Virus record (IMG/VR): IMGVR_UViG_3300043446_001780
Coordinates: 1 to 41,330 of that record
Strand: one strand, 5' to 3'
Source: a virus
DNA: 41,330 nucleotides
Shown here: piece by piece, positions 5,427 to 11,950 of the stretch
Numbering within the stretch: position 1 is the stretch's first letter
Layout of the letters: each line of letters starts with the position of its first letter
The notes under the pieces: generated by a model
What the model saw: only the letters and a program-made list of their open reading frames with translations
Told to the model about the DNA's origin: nothing
Databases searched by the model: none
Translations under genes and position numbers: made by a program

Positions 5427-5875
5427 CCGACGCCCGCACCTTCGCCCAGAGAGCCGCTGCTGCAGTTGAGCCGCCGAAGACTGCCGCGCCGGCTAAAGTC
5501 TCGAATGCCGTTGTTCTGCGCGTTGGCCCGGCGTTTTCAACGAATGCCATGTATCGCAGCTTCTCGCGCGGCAAGAGCTTGGCCACCATCAAATCGAAGG
5601 CCTATCGCGACTGGCAGTCCCGCACGCTTGGCGTCATCGCCACGCAGAAATGGCAGCCCATCACCGGCTGCTTTGGCCTGCAAATTAAGCTGCCGAAGAG
5701 CACGCGCATCGACTTGGATAACACCGCCAAAGCATTTTTGGACACGCTGCGCCATGCAGGCGTGATTGTGGACGACAGCCCGAAATACCTGCGCCGGCTC
5801 GAGATTATCGTCGGCTGGTCGAAGGACACCACCCTGACACTGAAGCCGCTGGAGACGCCCGATGATAGTGAATGA
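5423..5875 (+). CDS. rusA: RusA-family Holliday junction resolvase (150 aa)
   Basis: The RusA fold is visible as an N-terminal P-x-x-x-N-A-M-Y-R segment (about 36-45), the DLDN metal-binding motif (97-100) with Lys103 and Asp107 (LDNTAKAFLDTL), then GVIVDDSPKYL (113-122) supplying further acidic ligands. RusA dimers cut four-way DNA junctions symmetrically and in phages resolve recombination and replication intermediates before packaging. The 25-residue N-terminal extension (AQRAAAAVEPPKTAAPA) is Ala/Pro-rich and probably disordered; an internal start is possible. ATGA overlap with the nuclease gene and a 14-base overlap with the next gene place it in the same operon. Confidence 0.9.
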   Translation: MTDARTFAQRAAAAVEPPKTAAPAKVSNAVVLRVGPAFSTNAMYRSFSRGKSLATIKSKAYRDWQSRTLGVIATQKWQPITGCFGLQIKLPKSTRIDLDNTAKAFLDTLRHAGVIVDDSPKYLRRLEIIVGWSKDTTLTLKPLETPDDSE

Positions 5876-6266
5876 GACTGTCCGCAATTTCCTGTTCAAC
5901 CAGCGCCGGCACGGGCGCGATTTCGCGACATGCGCCGCCAATCTGTCCGACTGGTTTGCCGAAGAGATAACGGCCGACGAGGTTGAAGCGCTGTGGAATG
6001 AGATGATTGCCGCCAAGTGGGTGGCGCAGAAGCGCAATCATCAGCCGAAGTCGAAGCACCCGTTTGCTGGCGAAGACCCTGCGGCTGAAAAGGTTCGGCT
6101 GAAGAACGCCAACATCATGCACCTGGTCGACCTCAAGCGCGCTGGCCACAGCCCAACCCGCACCGAATACGTCATCAGCGCCGAAGGCAAGGGTGTGAAA
6201 TACGCCACGACGCCGACGTCGAGCTATCTCGGCAGCGCCGCCGCCACCTGTGTGGAGCAGGCCTGA
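5862..6266 (+). CDS. Hypothetical protein, possibly DNA-binding (134 aa)
   Basis: Begins MIVNETVRNFLFNQRRHGRD. The first 60 residues (DFATCAANLSDWFAEEITAD then EVEALWNEMIAAKWV) look like a winged-helix-like arrangement, and residues 60-134 are basic and low in motif content. It overlaps the end of rusA by 14 bases and its TGA overlaps the ATG of the gcrA-like gene. No family recognised; operon position suggests a replication or transcription accessory role. Confidence 0.6.
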   Translation: MIVNETVRNFLFNQRRHGRDFATCAANLSDWFAEEITADEVEALWNEMIAAKWVAQKRNHQPKSKHPFAGEDPAAEKVRLKNANIMHLVDLKRAGHSPTRTEYVISAEGKGVKYATTPTSSYLGSAAATCVEQA

Positions 6267-6787
6267 TGACCGAGCCGGCCCAAACGCACCGCAACTGGAA
6301 CGCCTGGTCGGAGGCTGACGACGCGCGCCTGCGCGAGCTGATTGCTGAAAACCTGTCTTACGCCGCCATCGGCAAGCTCATGGGCCGGAACAAAAATAGC
6401 TGCATCGGCCGGGCGCATAGGCTGTCCATTCACACCCGCGACACCAAGCCCATCAGCGTCCGCAAGGTGAAGAAGGACGTCGCCAAGGCGGTTGTGAAGC
6501 TGTTTCCGCCGAAGCCGGCGCCAGAGCCCGTTGAGGCCGCATCGGCCCAGGATAACCGTCCGCAGGCTCGTTACGAGCAGCCGGAGGCCGCGACGACGCC
6601 GTTCGGCATCCCGCGCACCCTGATGGGCCTGCAGCCGCACCATTGCCGCTGGCCTGTCTCCGGCGAGCGCGGCGACACGCTGTTCTGCTGCGCTCAGCGC
6701 GAAGGCCTCGGCCCATACTGCGCGGAACATCGCGCAGTCGCGTGGCGCCCGACGCAGCGCCAGCTCACGACGAAGGCCTACAGATGA
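6266..6787 (+). CDS. gcrA: GcrA-family cell-cycle transcription regulator homologue (173 aa)
   Basis: Residues 11-55 (WNAWSEADDARLRELIAENL then SYAAIGKLMGRNKNSCIGRA) match the GcrA N-terminal DNA-binding domain. After a Pro/Ala-rich linker the C-terminal part has the family cysteine cluster: CRWPVSGERG (127-136), LFCC (139-142) and GPYCAEHRAVAW (149-160). In Caulobacter and relatives GcrA binds sigma-70 holoenzyme and activates promoters carrying CcrM-methylated GANTC sites. A phage copy could redirect host polymerase or tie phage expression to the host cell cycle. The presence of a phage methyltransferase three genes upstream makes a methylation link attractive, but there is no evidence that it makes the mark this GcrA reads. 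Stop and start overlap the neighbours by 4 bases or fewer. Confidence 0.88.
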   Translation: MTEPAQTHRNWNAWSEADDARLRELIAENLSYAAIGKLMGRNKNSCIGRAHRLSIHTRDTKPISVRKVKKDVAKAVVKLFPPKPAPEPVEAASAQDNRPQARYEQPEAATTPFGIPRTLMGLQPHHCRWPVSGERGDTLFCCAQREGLGPYCAEHRAVAWRPTQRQLTTKAYR

Positions 6788-6999
6788 TCACCGACTTTCT
6801 CCGCTTCGACTACATCATCGAATGCTCTGAGGTCATCGAGGCCCATGCGCGCATGCTTGGCGACGCCGCGTCCACCGGCAACGAGTCGGCGGCGCGGGCG
6901 CATTTCGAGTGCATCCGGCTGGCGGCGAAGGATCTCGACAAGACGCTGCGCGAGATTGAGCGCCAGACCGAGAAGCCGAAGGCGAAGGAAGCAGCGTGA
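6784..6999 (+). CDS. Small helical protein of unknown function (71 aa)
   Basis: ATG at 6784 overlaps the gcrA stop (ATGA). Sequence MITDFLRFDYIIECSEVIEA continues helical, with a charged lysine-rich tail ending KPKAKEAA. No motif recognised. The stop overlaps the GTG start of the next gene, and the first of the twin 12-bp palindromes begins exactly there. Confidence 0.55.
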   Translation: MITDFLRFDYIIECSEVIEAHARMLGDAASTGNESAARAHFECIRLAAKDLDKTLREIERQTEKPKAKEAA

Positions 7000-7007
7000 G
7001 ATCTCAC
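6996..7007. repeat. Perfect 12-bp palindrome, copy 1
   Basis: GTGAGATCTCAC is fully self-complementary and overlaps the GTG start codon of the gene at 6996. An identical copy lies at 7072. It may be an operator for a dimeric regulator or a methylation target, but the function is unknown. Confidence 0.7.
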
Positions 7008-7244
7008 ACTGCGCCCGATCAGCCCATGCAAGAAGCTGAATTGCTTAGGGCCGAGCAGATGCTGCGCGACGGTGAGATCTCACAGTCGGACCTAGCGTGG
7101 CTCATGGGCCTGGAAGACGAGCACACCGACCGCGCGCCGCCGCGTGGCTTCAAGTCGTGGCAGCATTTTGAAGCCTTCAAGTGGCATCAGCAGCAGAAAC
7201 GCATGGGCCGCAAGGTGCCGAAGCGCAAAAAGAGGGCCGCATGA
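6996..7244 (+). CDS. Small basic protein of unknown function (82 aa)
   Basis: The GTG at 6996 gives MRSHTAPDQPMQEAELLRAE; an internal ATG at 7026 is an alternative. The middle part, MLRDGEISQSDLAWLMGLED, looks like a short helical DNA-binding-like segment. The C-terminus is strongly basic (KRMGRKVPKRKKRAA), which suggests nucleic-acid contact. Two copies of GTGAGATCTCAC lie inside it (6996 and 7072), in different reading frames. No family recognised. Confidence 0.55.
   Translation: MRSHTAPDQPMQEAELLRAEQMLRDGEISQSDLAWLMGLEDEHTDRAPPRGFKSWQHFEAFKWHQQQKRMGRKVPKRKKRAA
7072..7083. repeat. Perfect 12-bp palindrome, copy 2
   Basis: Second GTGAGATCTCAC, 76 bases after the first and in another reading frame (coding G-E-I-S-Q rather than R-S-H). 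The shared bases are therefore not explained by a shared peptide. Confidence 0.7.
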
Positions 7245-7810
7245 GCCGAGCCGGCAGACGACGCAAGGCGCAGATCACGCTCGCCACCAGCACGCATGTC
7301 GAGCTGGCCAAGGGCGTTGTCGACGATCCCTATGAGCGCGGCGCCAAGGCCGAGGTGCTGGTGAACATCCGCGAGCATCCGATCAGCCGCATGCATCACG
7401 CCGGGCAGATCTCGGACAGCCAGCGGATCGCGGCAGAGGCCTTCCGCGCGCATTACGAGCGCTCGGTGCTCGGCGGGCAGAAGGCGATCGATTACACGAA
7501 AGAACGGGTTGACGGCGGCTTGCCGGCAGAGACGCTTACCGAGGCGCAGCAGCGGGCCACACAGTGGCTTGTCGAGGTCGCGCGCTACTCTGGGTGCGGG
7601 CAAACGGGCTACGCGATCCTGACGCACGTTTGCGGCGAAGGGCGCGGCATACAGGAGACGGCGAAGCTGTTTCGCGGCGCCGGCGCGCCGGGCGGCATGC
7701 AGGGAAATGGTTGGGTCCTTGGTGTGCTGGTGACGTCGCTCGAGGCGCTCATCCAGCATTTGGGCATGGAGGCGGTTGGCAGGAGGCCGAAATGGCGCGC
7801 TGGCAAATAG
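7241..7810 (+). CDS. DUF6456-like regulatory protein (189 aa)
   Basis: ATG at 7241 overlaps the previous stop (ATGA). The first ten residues are basic (MSRAGRRRKAQ). The main part has the order seen in DUF6456 proteins of alphaproteobacteria: ISRMHHAGQISDSQRIAAEA, then FRAHYERSVLG, then a variable stretch ending GG, then a helical core with ILTHVCGEGRGIQETAKLF and a final GWVLGVLVTSLEALIQHLG. Such proteins are small likely DNA-binding regulators of uncharacterised target. Its place at the end of the middle genes, before the structural genes, would fit a late-gene activator, which is inference from position. Confidence 0.6.
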   Translation: MSRAGRRRKAQITLATSTHVELAKGVVDDPYERGAKAEVLVNIREHPISRMHHAGQISDSQRIAAEAFRAHYERSVLGGQKAIDYTKERVDGGLPAETLTEAQQRATQWLVEVARYSGCGQTGYAILTHVCGEGRGIQETAKLFRGAGAPGGMQGNGWVLGVLVTSLEALIQHLGMEAVGRRPKWRAGK

Positions 7811-8100
7811 AGTGGGCGTTGAAGCGTCACGCTGATGGGTTTGATGCGGCCACGGTTGAAGCCGTCGCCAAGGCAATTTACGAAATTGACCCGACACGGG
7901 TGGTTCGGATGGCGCCTGGCGAGCGCAGCAAGATGGTTAAACTGCCGTGGGAATACAAAACAGAGGATTTTGGCGACGTAATTTACATTGGGCCGTATGG
8001 TGAAAGCGCCCGGTCAGAGAAAGCCAAAAAGAACATTGAGCGCTGCGTTAAATTTGCAGTTGCAGCGTTGAATGCCACGCAAACTGGAGAAAAACTATGA
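7792..8100 (+). CDS. Hypothetical protein (102 aa)
   Basis: The start at 7792 is set by a perfect AGGAGG at 7781-7786, although it overlaps the preceding gene by 19 bases. The protein starts MARWQIEWALKRHADGFDAA; it is mixed alpha/beta, with KLPWEYKTEDFGDVIYIGPY as the most distinctive stretch. No family recognised. ATGA overlap with the following secreted protein suggests coupled translation. Confidence 0.6.
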   Translation: MARWQIEWALKRHADGFDAATVEAVAKAIYEIDPTRVVRMAPGERSKMVKLPWEYKTEDFGDVIYIGPYGESARSEKAKKNIERCVKFAVAALNATQTGEKL

Positions 8101-8354
8101 AGAAGATCATTGCTTTAGCAGTTCTGTTAACAGCGCCAGCGGTTCCGGCCTCTGCGCAGATGACGCAGTATTACGGTTCGGACGGCTCCTATCAGGGCCA
8201 GAGCATGCAGATGGGCAATACGCGCCAGTATTACGGGCCGGGCGGGACGTACGAGGGCCAGAGCGTCGACACCGGCATGTCAACTCAGTACTACAGCGGC
8301 ACCGGCGCGTATCAGGGTCAGTCGATGCACACCGGCGGCTTTGGCTACCGTTAA
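8097..8354 (+). CDS. Small secreted protein with three tandem Y-Y-G repeats (85 aa)
   Basis: Signal peptide MKKIIALAVLLTAPAVPASA with a clean cleavage site after ASA (about residue 20). The mature part is three copies of a unit of about 20 residues: QYYGSDGSYQGQSMQMG, QYYGPGGTYEGQSVDTG and QYYSGTGAYQGQSMHTG. Repeats of this G-Y-Q-G-Q type are common in short proteobacterial periplasmic proteins. The predicted product would be exported to the periplasm, where it could alter the envelope of a lysogen or infected cell. A morphogenesis role is unlikely given its position before the terminator at 8432. Confidence 0.65.
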   Translation: MKKIIALAVLLTAPAVPASAQMTQYYGSDGSYQGQSMQMGNTRQYYGPGGTYEGQSVDTGMSTQYYSGTGAYQGQSMHTGGFGYR

Positions 8355-8431
8355 TTGCCGGTTGCAAATTAGGCACGACGCGCAGACAATTTACCGGCGC
8401 ATCCTGTCTCCAGTGGGTTGTTTGCACCAAG

Positions 8432-8468
8432 CCGCTCGGCGAGACCACGCGCCGGGCGGTTTTCTTTT
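8432..8468 (+). terminator. Rho-independent terminator closing the middle genes
   Basis: Stem CCGCTCGGCG (8432-8441), loop of 8, stem CGCCGGGCGG (8450-8459, one T-G wobble), then TTTTCTTTT. It separates the early/middle genes from the packaging and head genes, so late genes need a promoter or antitermination beyond it. Confidence 0.85.
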
Positions 8469-8477
8469 GAGGCGCCA

Positions 8478-8633
8478 ATGGATCGGTTCGAAGCCCTGTT
8501 CGCGCGGTTCGGCACCGAGGACCAGACGATCTGGATCGCCGGGCTTCACGCCTGGTGCCGAGAGCGGATCTACGACGACGGCGCGTGGCTCGCGAGCCGC
8601 AAGGTTGAGCCGGTCGTCTATTTCGGCGCCTGA
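8478..8633 (+). CDS. Small protein upstream of the terminase small subunit (51 aa)
   Basis: MDRFEALFARFGTEDQTIWI begins ten bases after the terminator T-run, with GAGG as ribosome site. The peptide is acidic and aromatic, ending PVVYFGA. No motif. It is the first gene of the late cluster and may assist packaging, but function is unknown. Confidence 0.5.
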   Translation: MDRFEALFARFGTEDQTIWIAGLHAWCRERIYDDGAWLASRKVEPVVYFGA

Positions 8634-8669
8634 CCACATCACCGAATGCCTCATCAAGCCGAGAGAGCA

Positions 8670-9245
8670 ATGAGCGCAGCCACTGACATGAACGACAGCG
8701 CCAAGCCGGCAAAGAGCCGCAAGACGAAGGCTCAAAATTCCGGGCGCCTCACCTCATCGCCTACCAAGATCGGTAGACCATCAACCTACTCACAAGAGAT
8801 CGCCGACAGGATCTGTGAGCACATCGCCACAGGCGGATATGCAACGAACCTCAAGCGCTTCGGACTGCCGCATGAGGCGACAATCTGCAGATGGCAGGTT
8901 GAGAACGAGGCCTTCCGCGAGCAATACGCGCGCGCTCGGGAACGCCGCGCCGAGACGTTCGCCGACCAGATCATAGAGATCGCTGACACCTGCGAAGACC
9001 CGGCCAAGGGGCGCCTGCAGATCGACGCTAGGAAGTGGATCGCCGGCAAGCTGCTGCCGCGCATGTATGGTGAAAATCAACGGGTTGAGGTCGAGCACAC
9101 GATCAGCGAGACAGCGGCTCGCGTGCTGCAGGATCTGGCGCAGCGTCAGAAGCAGCGCAAGCAGCTCGAGGCTCAGGTCATCGACGTCACGCCGGAGCAT
9201 TCCCTTGCCGAGGGAGTAGACAGCCCTGATAGATCAAAGGGTTAG
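8670..9245 (+). CDS. terS: Terminase small subunit (191 aa)
   Basis: The N-terminus (1-35) is Lys/Ser-rich and likely disordered. The DNA-recognition part, GRPSTYSQEIADRICEHIAT followed by KRFGLPHEATICRWQ, is the helix-turn-helix seen in phage terminase small-subunit-like proteins, and continues with RARERRAETFADQIIEIADT and DARKWIAGKLLPRMYG, a stretch very typical of this family. The small subunit binds the packaging start site and loads the large subunit. ATG at 8670 is preferred (GAGAGA upstream); an in-frame ATG at 8646 would add eight residues. The large subunit is 2.7 kb downstream rather than adjacent, with inserted accessory genes between. Confidence 0.8.
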   Translation: MSAATDMNDSAKPAKSRKTKAQNSGRLTSSPTKIGRPSTYSQEIADRICEHIATGGYATNLKRFGLPHEATICRWQVENEAFREQYARARERRAETFADQIIEIADTCEDPAKGRLQIDARKWIAGKLLPRMYGENQRVEVEHTISETAARVLQDLAQRQKQRKQLEAQVIDVTPEHSLAEGVDSPDRSKG

Positions 9246-9382
9246 GCCGGCGCTGCACGCCTGATGCACGGATCGGCGGGCCAGGGACGGCGCGGGCCGC
9301 GAGGCCCCCGCCGCCCGTGACCACCGGCGCCCGGCTTTGTCGCAGACGGCCCTCTCTGCCTAGAAACATCCCGCAGAAAAAT

Positions 9383-9688
9383 ATGCACTTTGCCTCACGC
9401 CTCGGCCTTGATCAGGCCAGCACACGCGGCATCCCGACCCGCCGTGACGACGATCGTCCTGCGCTGCTGCGTGAGATCGCTACTCTGAAGGCGCGTGTTG
9501 CTGAACTTGAATTGGCACTCACTGCCAGTGCCACGGTGCCATCCAGTGCCACCGCGAGTGCCACGCCCGCTGAAAAAATAAAAACAGCCACCAACAATAT
9601 CTCAGCCAAGCTCAAGGATGAGCCGTGGGTCGAGATGGGTTTGTCGCGACGCACCTACTACCGCCGCAAGGCAGCAGGCTTGATCTGA
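9383..9688 (+). CDS. Coiled-coil protein with C-terminal HTH-like segment (101 aa)
   Basis: Residues about 25-45 form a short leucine-rich coil (EIATLKARVAELELALT). A Ser/Ala/Thr-rich linker follows, coded by repeats of AGTGCCAC, and the end is VEMGLSRRTYYRRKAAGLI, which looks like a recognition helix. An upstream GTG at 9317 in frame would add an Arg/Pro-rich stretch that does not look coding. The next gene has the same layout in shorter form and shares a diverged DNA repeat with it (9570 and 9841). Function unknown; a DNA-binding accessory to packaging is a guess. Confidence 0.5.
   Translation: MHFASRLGLDQASTRGIPTRRDDDRPALLREIATLKARVAELELALTASATVPSSATASATPAEKIKTATNNISAKLKDEPWVEMGLSRRTYYRRKAAGLI
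9570..9617 (+). repeat. Diverged direct repeat, copy 1
   Basis: This 48-base AT-rich segment starts CTGAAAAAATAAAAACAG and ends CAGCCAAGCTCAAGG. It matches 9841-9888 at most positions, although it codes in the middle of one gene here and spans the end of the next gene there. Confidence 0.6.
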
Positions 9689-9870
9689 TGACCGCCCTCG
9701 ATCCCATTCCCTTCCGCGTGGCCGCGCTGGAACAGCAGATCGCCGAGCTACGTGCCGAGATCGCCGCTCTGAAAGCCGAGCAACAGCCGACTGACCGCAA
9801 CGCCTACATGCGCGACTACATGCGCCAGCGGCGTGCCGCTCTGAAAAATAAAAATACAGTCTCCCAATAA
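9688..9870 (+). CDS. Small coiled-coil protein (60 aa)
   Basis: ATG overlaps the previous TGA (TGATG). The sequence FRVAALEQQIAELRAEIAAL is a clear leucine coiled coil, followed by a basic segment (YMRDYMRQRRAALKNKN). Size and layout echo the upstream gene. The last 30 bases fall in the second copy of a diverged direct repeat. Unknown function. Confidence 0.55.
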   Translation: MTALDPIPFRVAALEQQIAELRAEIAALKAEQQPTDRNAYMRDYMRQRRAALKNKNTVSQ

Positions 9871-9888
9871 CTGCAGCCAAGTTTAAGG
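9841..9888 (+). repeat. Diverged direct repeat, copy 2
   Basis: Starts CTGAAAAATAAAAATACAG and ends CAGCCAAGTTTAAGG; counterpart of 9570-9617, 271 bases downstream. The pair suggests a local duplication or insertion of the segment between them. Confidence 0.6.
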
Positions 9889-9895
9889 CAGTCTA

Positions 9896-10441
9896 ATGGA
9901 CCGATCTGCATTTATCCGCGGGCTGCTTGATCAGCCGGAGCCGCGTAAGGCGCGCACCTATGCGCCTTTCGGTGTGCTGCCTTTGAGCGAGGATGATGCC
10001 GGCGTCCATTTTGACCCGAGTGCCGGTCTCCTCGGATCGGTGCTGCGTGGCGCGACACTCCCAGGCGATGTGACGGCCGGCAAGGTCGACCCGATGAGCG
10101 AAGAGGGCTTCGCTCGCACGCAGGATCTCGCTGGCCTGATGGCCGGCGGCGTCGTGCCGTTTGAAAGCCCGGCCGGCGCGCTTCGTGCTGGCCCTAGCAG
10201 ACCGGCAGCACCTGCTGTTCCGCAGCATCTGCTGGACGCCGCGGCGGCTTCTCAGGAGCGCACCAAAGGCCTCTTGGGTCGATCGGCTTATGGCCCTGAG
10301 CAGGACTTGGTTTTCAACGGCAAGGCTCCGAAGGATTTCACGCCGGAAGATTGGGCGCGTTTGGTCGGGAGCATGGCGTTGATAATCTCGGGCCAGCCTC
10401 GAATGCTGAATTTGAAGCGAGCCTCAAGCCGTATCAAATGA
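9896..10441 (+). CDS. Putative virion protein, N-terminal piece (frame broken near 10360)
   Basis: Starts MDRSAFIRGLLDQPEPRKAR and reads as a normal, somewhat Pro/Gly-rich protein up to DFTPEDWAR (about residue 158, position 10362). After that this frame gives an unlikely tail (LVGSMALIISGQPRMLNLKR) and stops. The protein sense continues in the other frame as FGREHGVDNLG (coding sequence at 10351-11751). Joining them by a -1 shift at CGT-TTG gives an unbroken DWARFGREHGVD. So this is probably the N-terminal quarter of one protein of about 620 residues. No family recognised; the location between terminase subunits suggests a capsid-associated or ejected protein. Confidence 0.65.
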   Translation: MDRSAFIRGLLDQPEPRKARTYAPFGVLPLSEDDAGVHFDPSAGLLGSVLRGATLPGDVTAGKVDPMSEEGFARTQDLAGLMAGGVVPFESPAGALRAGPSRPAAPAVPQHLLDAAAASQERTKGLLGRSAYGPEQDLVFNGKAPKDFTPEDWARLVGSMALIISGQPRMLNLKRASSRIK

Positions 10442-11751
10442 CCAACGGCAAGACGTTCACTGTGCCTGGCGGCATCGAGGACACGGCTAGCCCGTTCACC
10501 TATTACGATCTCCTGCATTTGAAGGCGCAGGGCATCAACCCGAACGATCTGCACCCTGACGTTCATCGGCAGCTTCACAACCGCATGATGACGACGATGT
10601 CGCCAGAAGGCCCGGTCGGCAAAGAGCGGATGTTCAACCAGTATCTGATGGGCCTCCTGTCTCCCAACAACCCGCTGACGGCGAACCAATTCGGCGTTGC
10701 GTCGATGATGGCGAAGGAAGGCGACAACTCAATCTCGCGCCTCGCCAACATGACGCCGTGGGATTTGGACACCCGGCCACCGAGCAACGCCCAGCGTCCC
10801 GTGCGCGACGTCATGTCGAAGGAGATCGCCGGTAACTACGGTCTGCAGGCGGGCGAAAAGGGCGGTCTCGGCGCGTCGGGCTCGGTCGACTACACGCGCG
10901 TCTCTGATTTCGCGAAAATGATGGACGAGCGCCCTGATTTCTTCGGGTTTCGAGGCGACGCCGAGGGCGGCAAGGACAAGGCCGAGAACTGGCTCAATTT
11001 CGTCTCGCGCATTGCCTCACAGGTGCCGGGCCTTTCAGCCAAGACCGGGTCGTTTTCGACCGTCTGGCAGAACCCGGCCGACGCCGCGATTTCCGCGATC
11101 GACCGCCACATGGCGACAAAGCTCAATGACAGCCTGTTCACCAATCCGAAAGAGCGGCAGACATTCGAAAAGAGCGTCGTCGACTTTTTCAATGCCGGAA
11201 AGCCCAAGAAAGAGCAGATCAAGGACTTTGCGACTGTTCTTGAGGCTCCAGGCGGCCGCGGCGCCTATGTCGAGCAGGTTATGAACCACGTCAACAAGCA
11301 TGGCTCGGCGAAATATCGGACTGCCAAGGGCGACATCAACCCGAATGTCCCTGAGAGCATGCAGAACATGGATTGGGTCCGCGAGCCGACCGAGGTCACG
11401 AAGGTCTCAGACCCGTATCTTCGCGCGCTGGAGGAAAACGACCGCCTCGCCCGCGAGAACAATCAGGGCCTATTCGCCAACCAATGGATGCTCTGGGACC
11501 GCATCAGGAACCGCATTGAGCCACATGAGGTCATGTTTCCAGGCCTCGAGAGGCTGCCACGCATGAGCCACAACCAGCTCATGGAGGCCTATCAGCAGCA
11601 CATGCTGTCGGGCTACGGCACGGCGCCAATGGTTCCGAAGCAGGTCCAGAACCCGTCCAGCATGGCTCACTTTACGCTTGGCGGCTCACCCTTGGGCCTG
11701 CTGTCGGGCGGCACGGGCCTGCGCGATGAACAGGGCGTCCCGGTCATGTGA
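10351..11751 (+). CDS. Putative virion protein, C-terminal piece (466 aa)
   Basis: The frame is open from a TTG at 10351, but the true sequence probably enters at about 10363 (FGREHGVDNLG) from the upstream frame. It contains YYDLLHLKAQGINPNDLHPD, a Met-rich segment, NWLNFVSRIASQVPGLSAKT and a hydrophobic Gly-rich end (LGGSPLGLLSGGTG). It is a large, mixed helical protein with no catalytic motif that I can see. Proteins of this size next to the terminase in podophages are often packaged internal proteins. The last 66 bases overlap a small gene on the other strand. Confidence 0.65.
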   Translation: MGAFGREHGVDNLGPASNAEFEASLKPYQMTNGKTFTVPGGIEDTASPFTYYDLLHLKAQGINPNDLHPDVHRQLHNRMMTTMSPEGPVGKERMFNQYLMGLLSPNNPLTANQFGVASMMAKEGDNSISRLANMTPWDLDTRPPSNAQRPVRDVMSKEIAGNYGLQAGEKGGLGASGSVDYTRVSDFAKMMDERPDFFGFRGDAEGGKDKAENWLNFVSRIASQVPGLSAKTGSFSTVWQNPADAAISAIDRHMATKLNDSLFTNPKERQTFEKSVVDFFNAGKPKKEQIKDFATVLEAPGGRGAYVEQVMNHVNKHGSAKYRTAKGDINPNVPESMQNMDWVREPTEVTKVSDPYLRALEENDRLARENNQGLFANQWMLWDRIRNRIEPHEVMFPGLERLPRMSHNQLMEAYQQHMLSGYGTAPMVPKQVQNPSSMAHFTLGGSPLGLLSGGTGLRDEQGVPVM

Positions 11752-11919
11752 GCCGGGCTCAAGCTCGTCGATGTAGGTCAATTTTTCAGCCGCGCCGATC
11801 TCTGACACGACCGCCAGCACGGCGTCGAGTGCATCGGCTGCTGGCGTTCCACTGGTGAAACGGCTGCGTTCGTCGAGGATCTTCTGAGTGATCCGCACGA
11901 TGATTTGCTTCTTTTTCAT
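11686..11919 (-). CDS. Small antisense-strand gene between late genes (77 aa)
   Basis: On the minus strand, with GGAGACAGCC before the ATG (a good ribosome site), a lysine-rich start MKKKQIIVRITQKILDERSR and a helical, acidic middle (ADALDAVLAVVSEIGAAEKL). It is the only leftward gene within the 26-kb late block, filling the gap before the terminase large subunit and overlapping the 3' end of the upstream gene by 66 bases. It may be a lysogenically expressed cargo gene (moron). I see no clear promoter; it would have to lie inside the start of the terminase gene. Function unknown. Confidence 0.6.
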   Translation of the reverse strand: MKKKQIIVRITQKILDERSRFTSGTPAADALDAVLAVVSEIGAAEKLTYIDELEPGSHDRDALFIAQARAARQQAQG

Positions 11920-11950
11920 GGCTGTCTCCAGAACGGTCAGAATACCATAA

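Noticed and set aside
7187-7897. 236-codon leftward open frame opposite the DUF6456-like gene
   Set aside because: Antisense shadow; no ribosome site, and the rightward gene has ATGA coupling and family pattern.
8646-8669. Earlier ATG for the terminase small subunit
   Set aside because: No ribosome site before 8646, whereas GAGAGA precedes 8670; kept as an alternative only.
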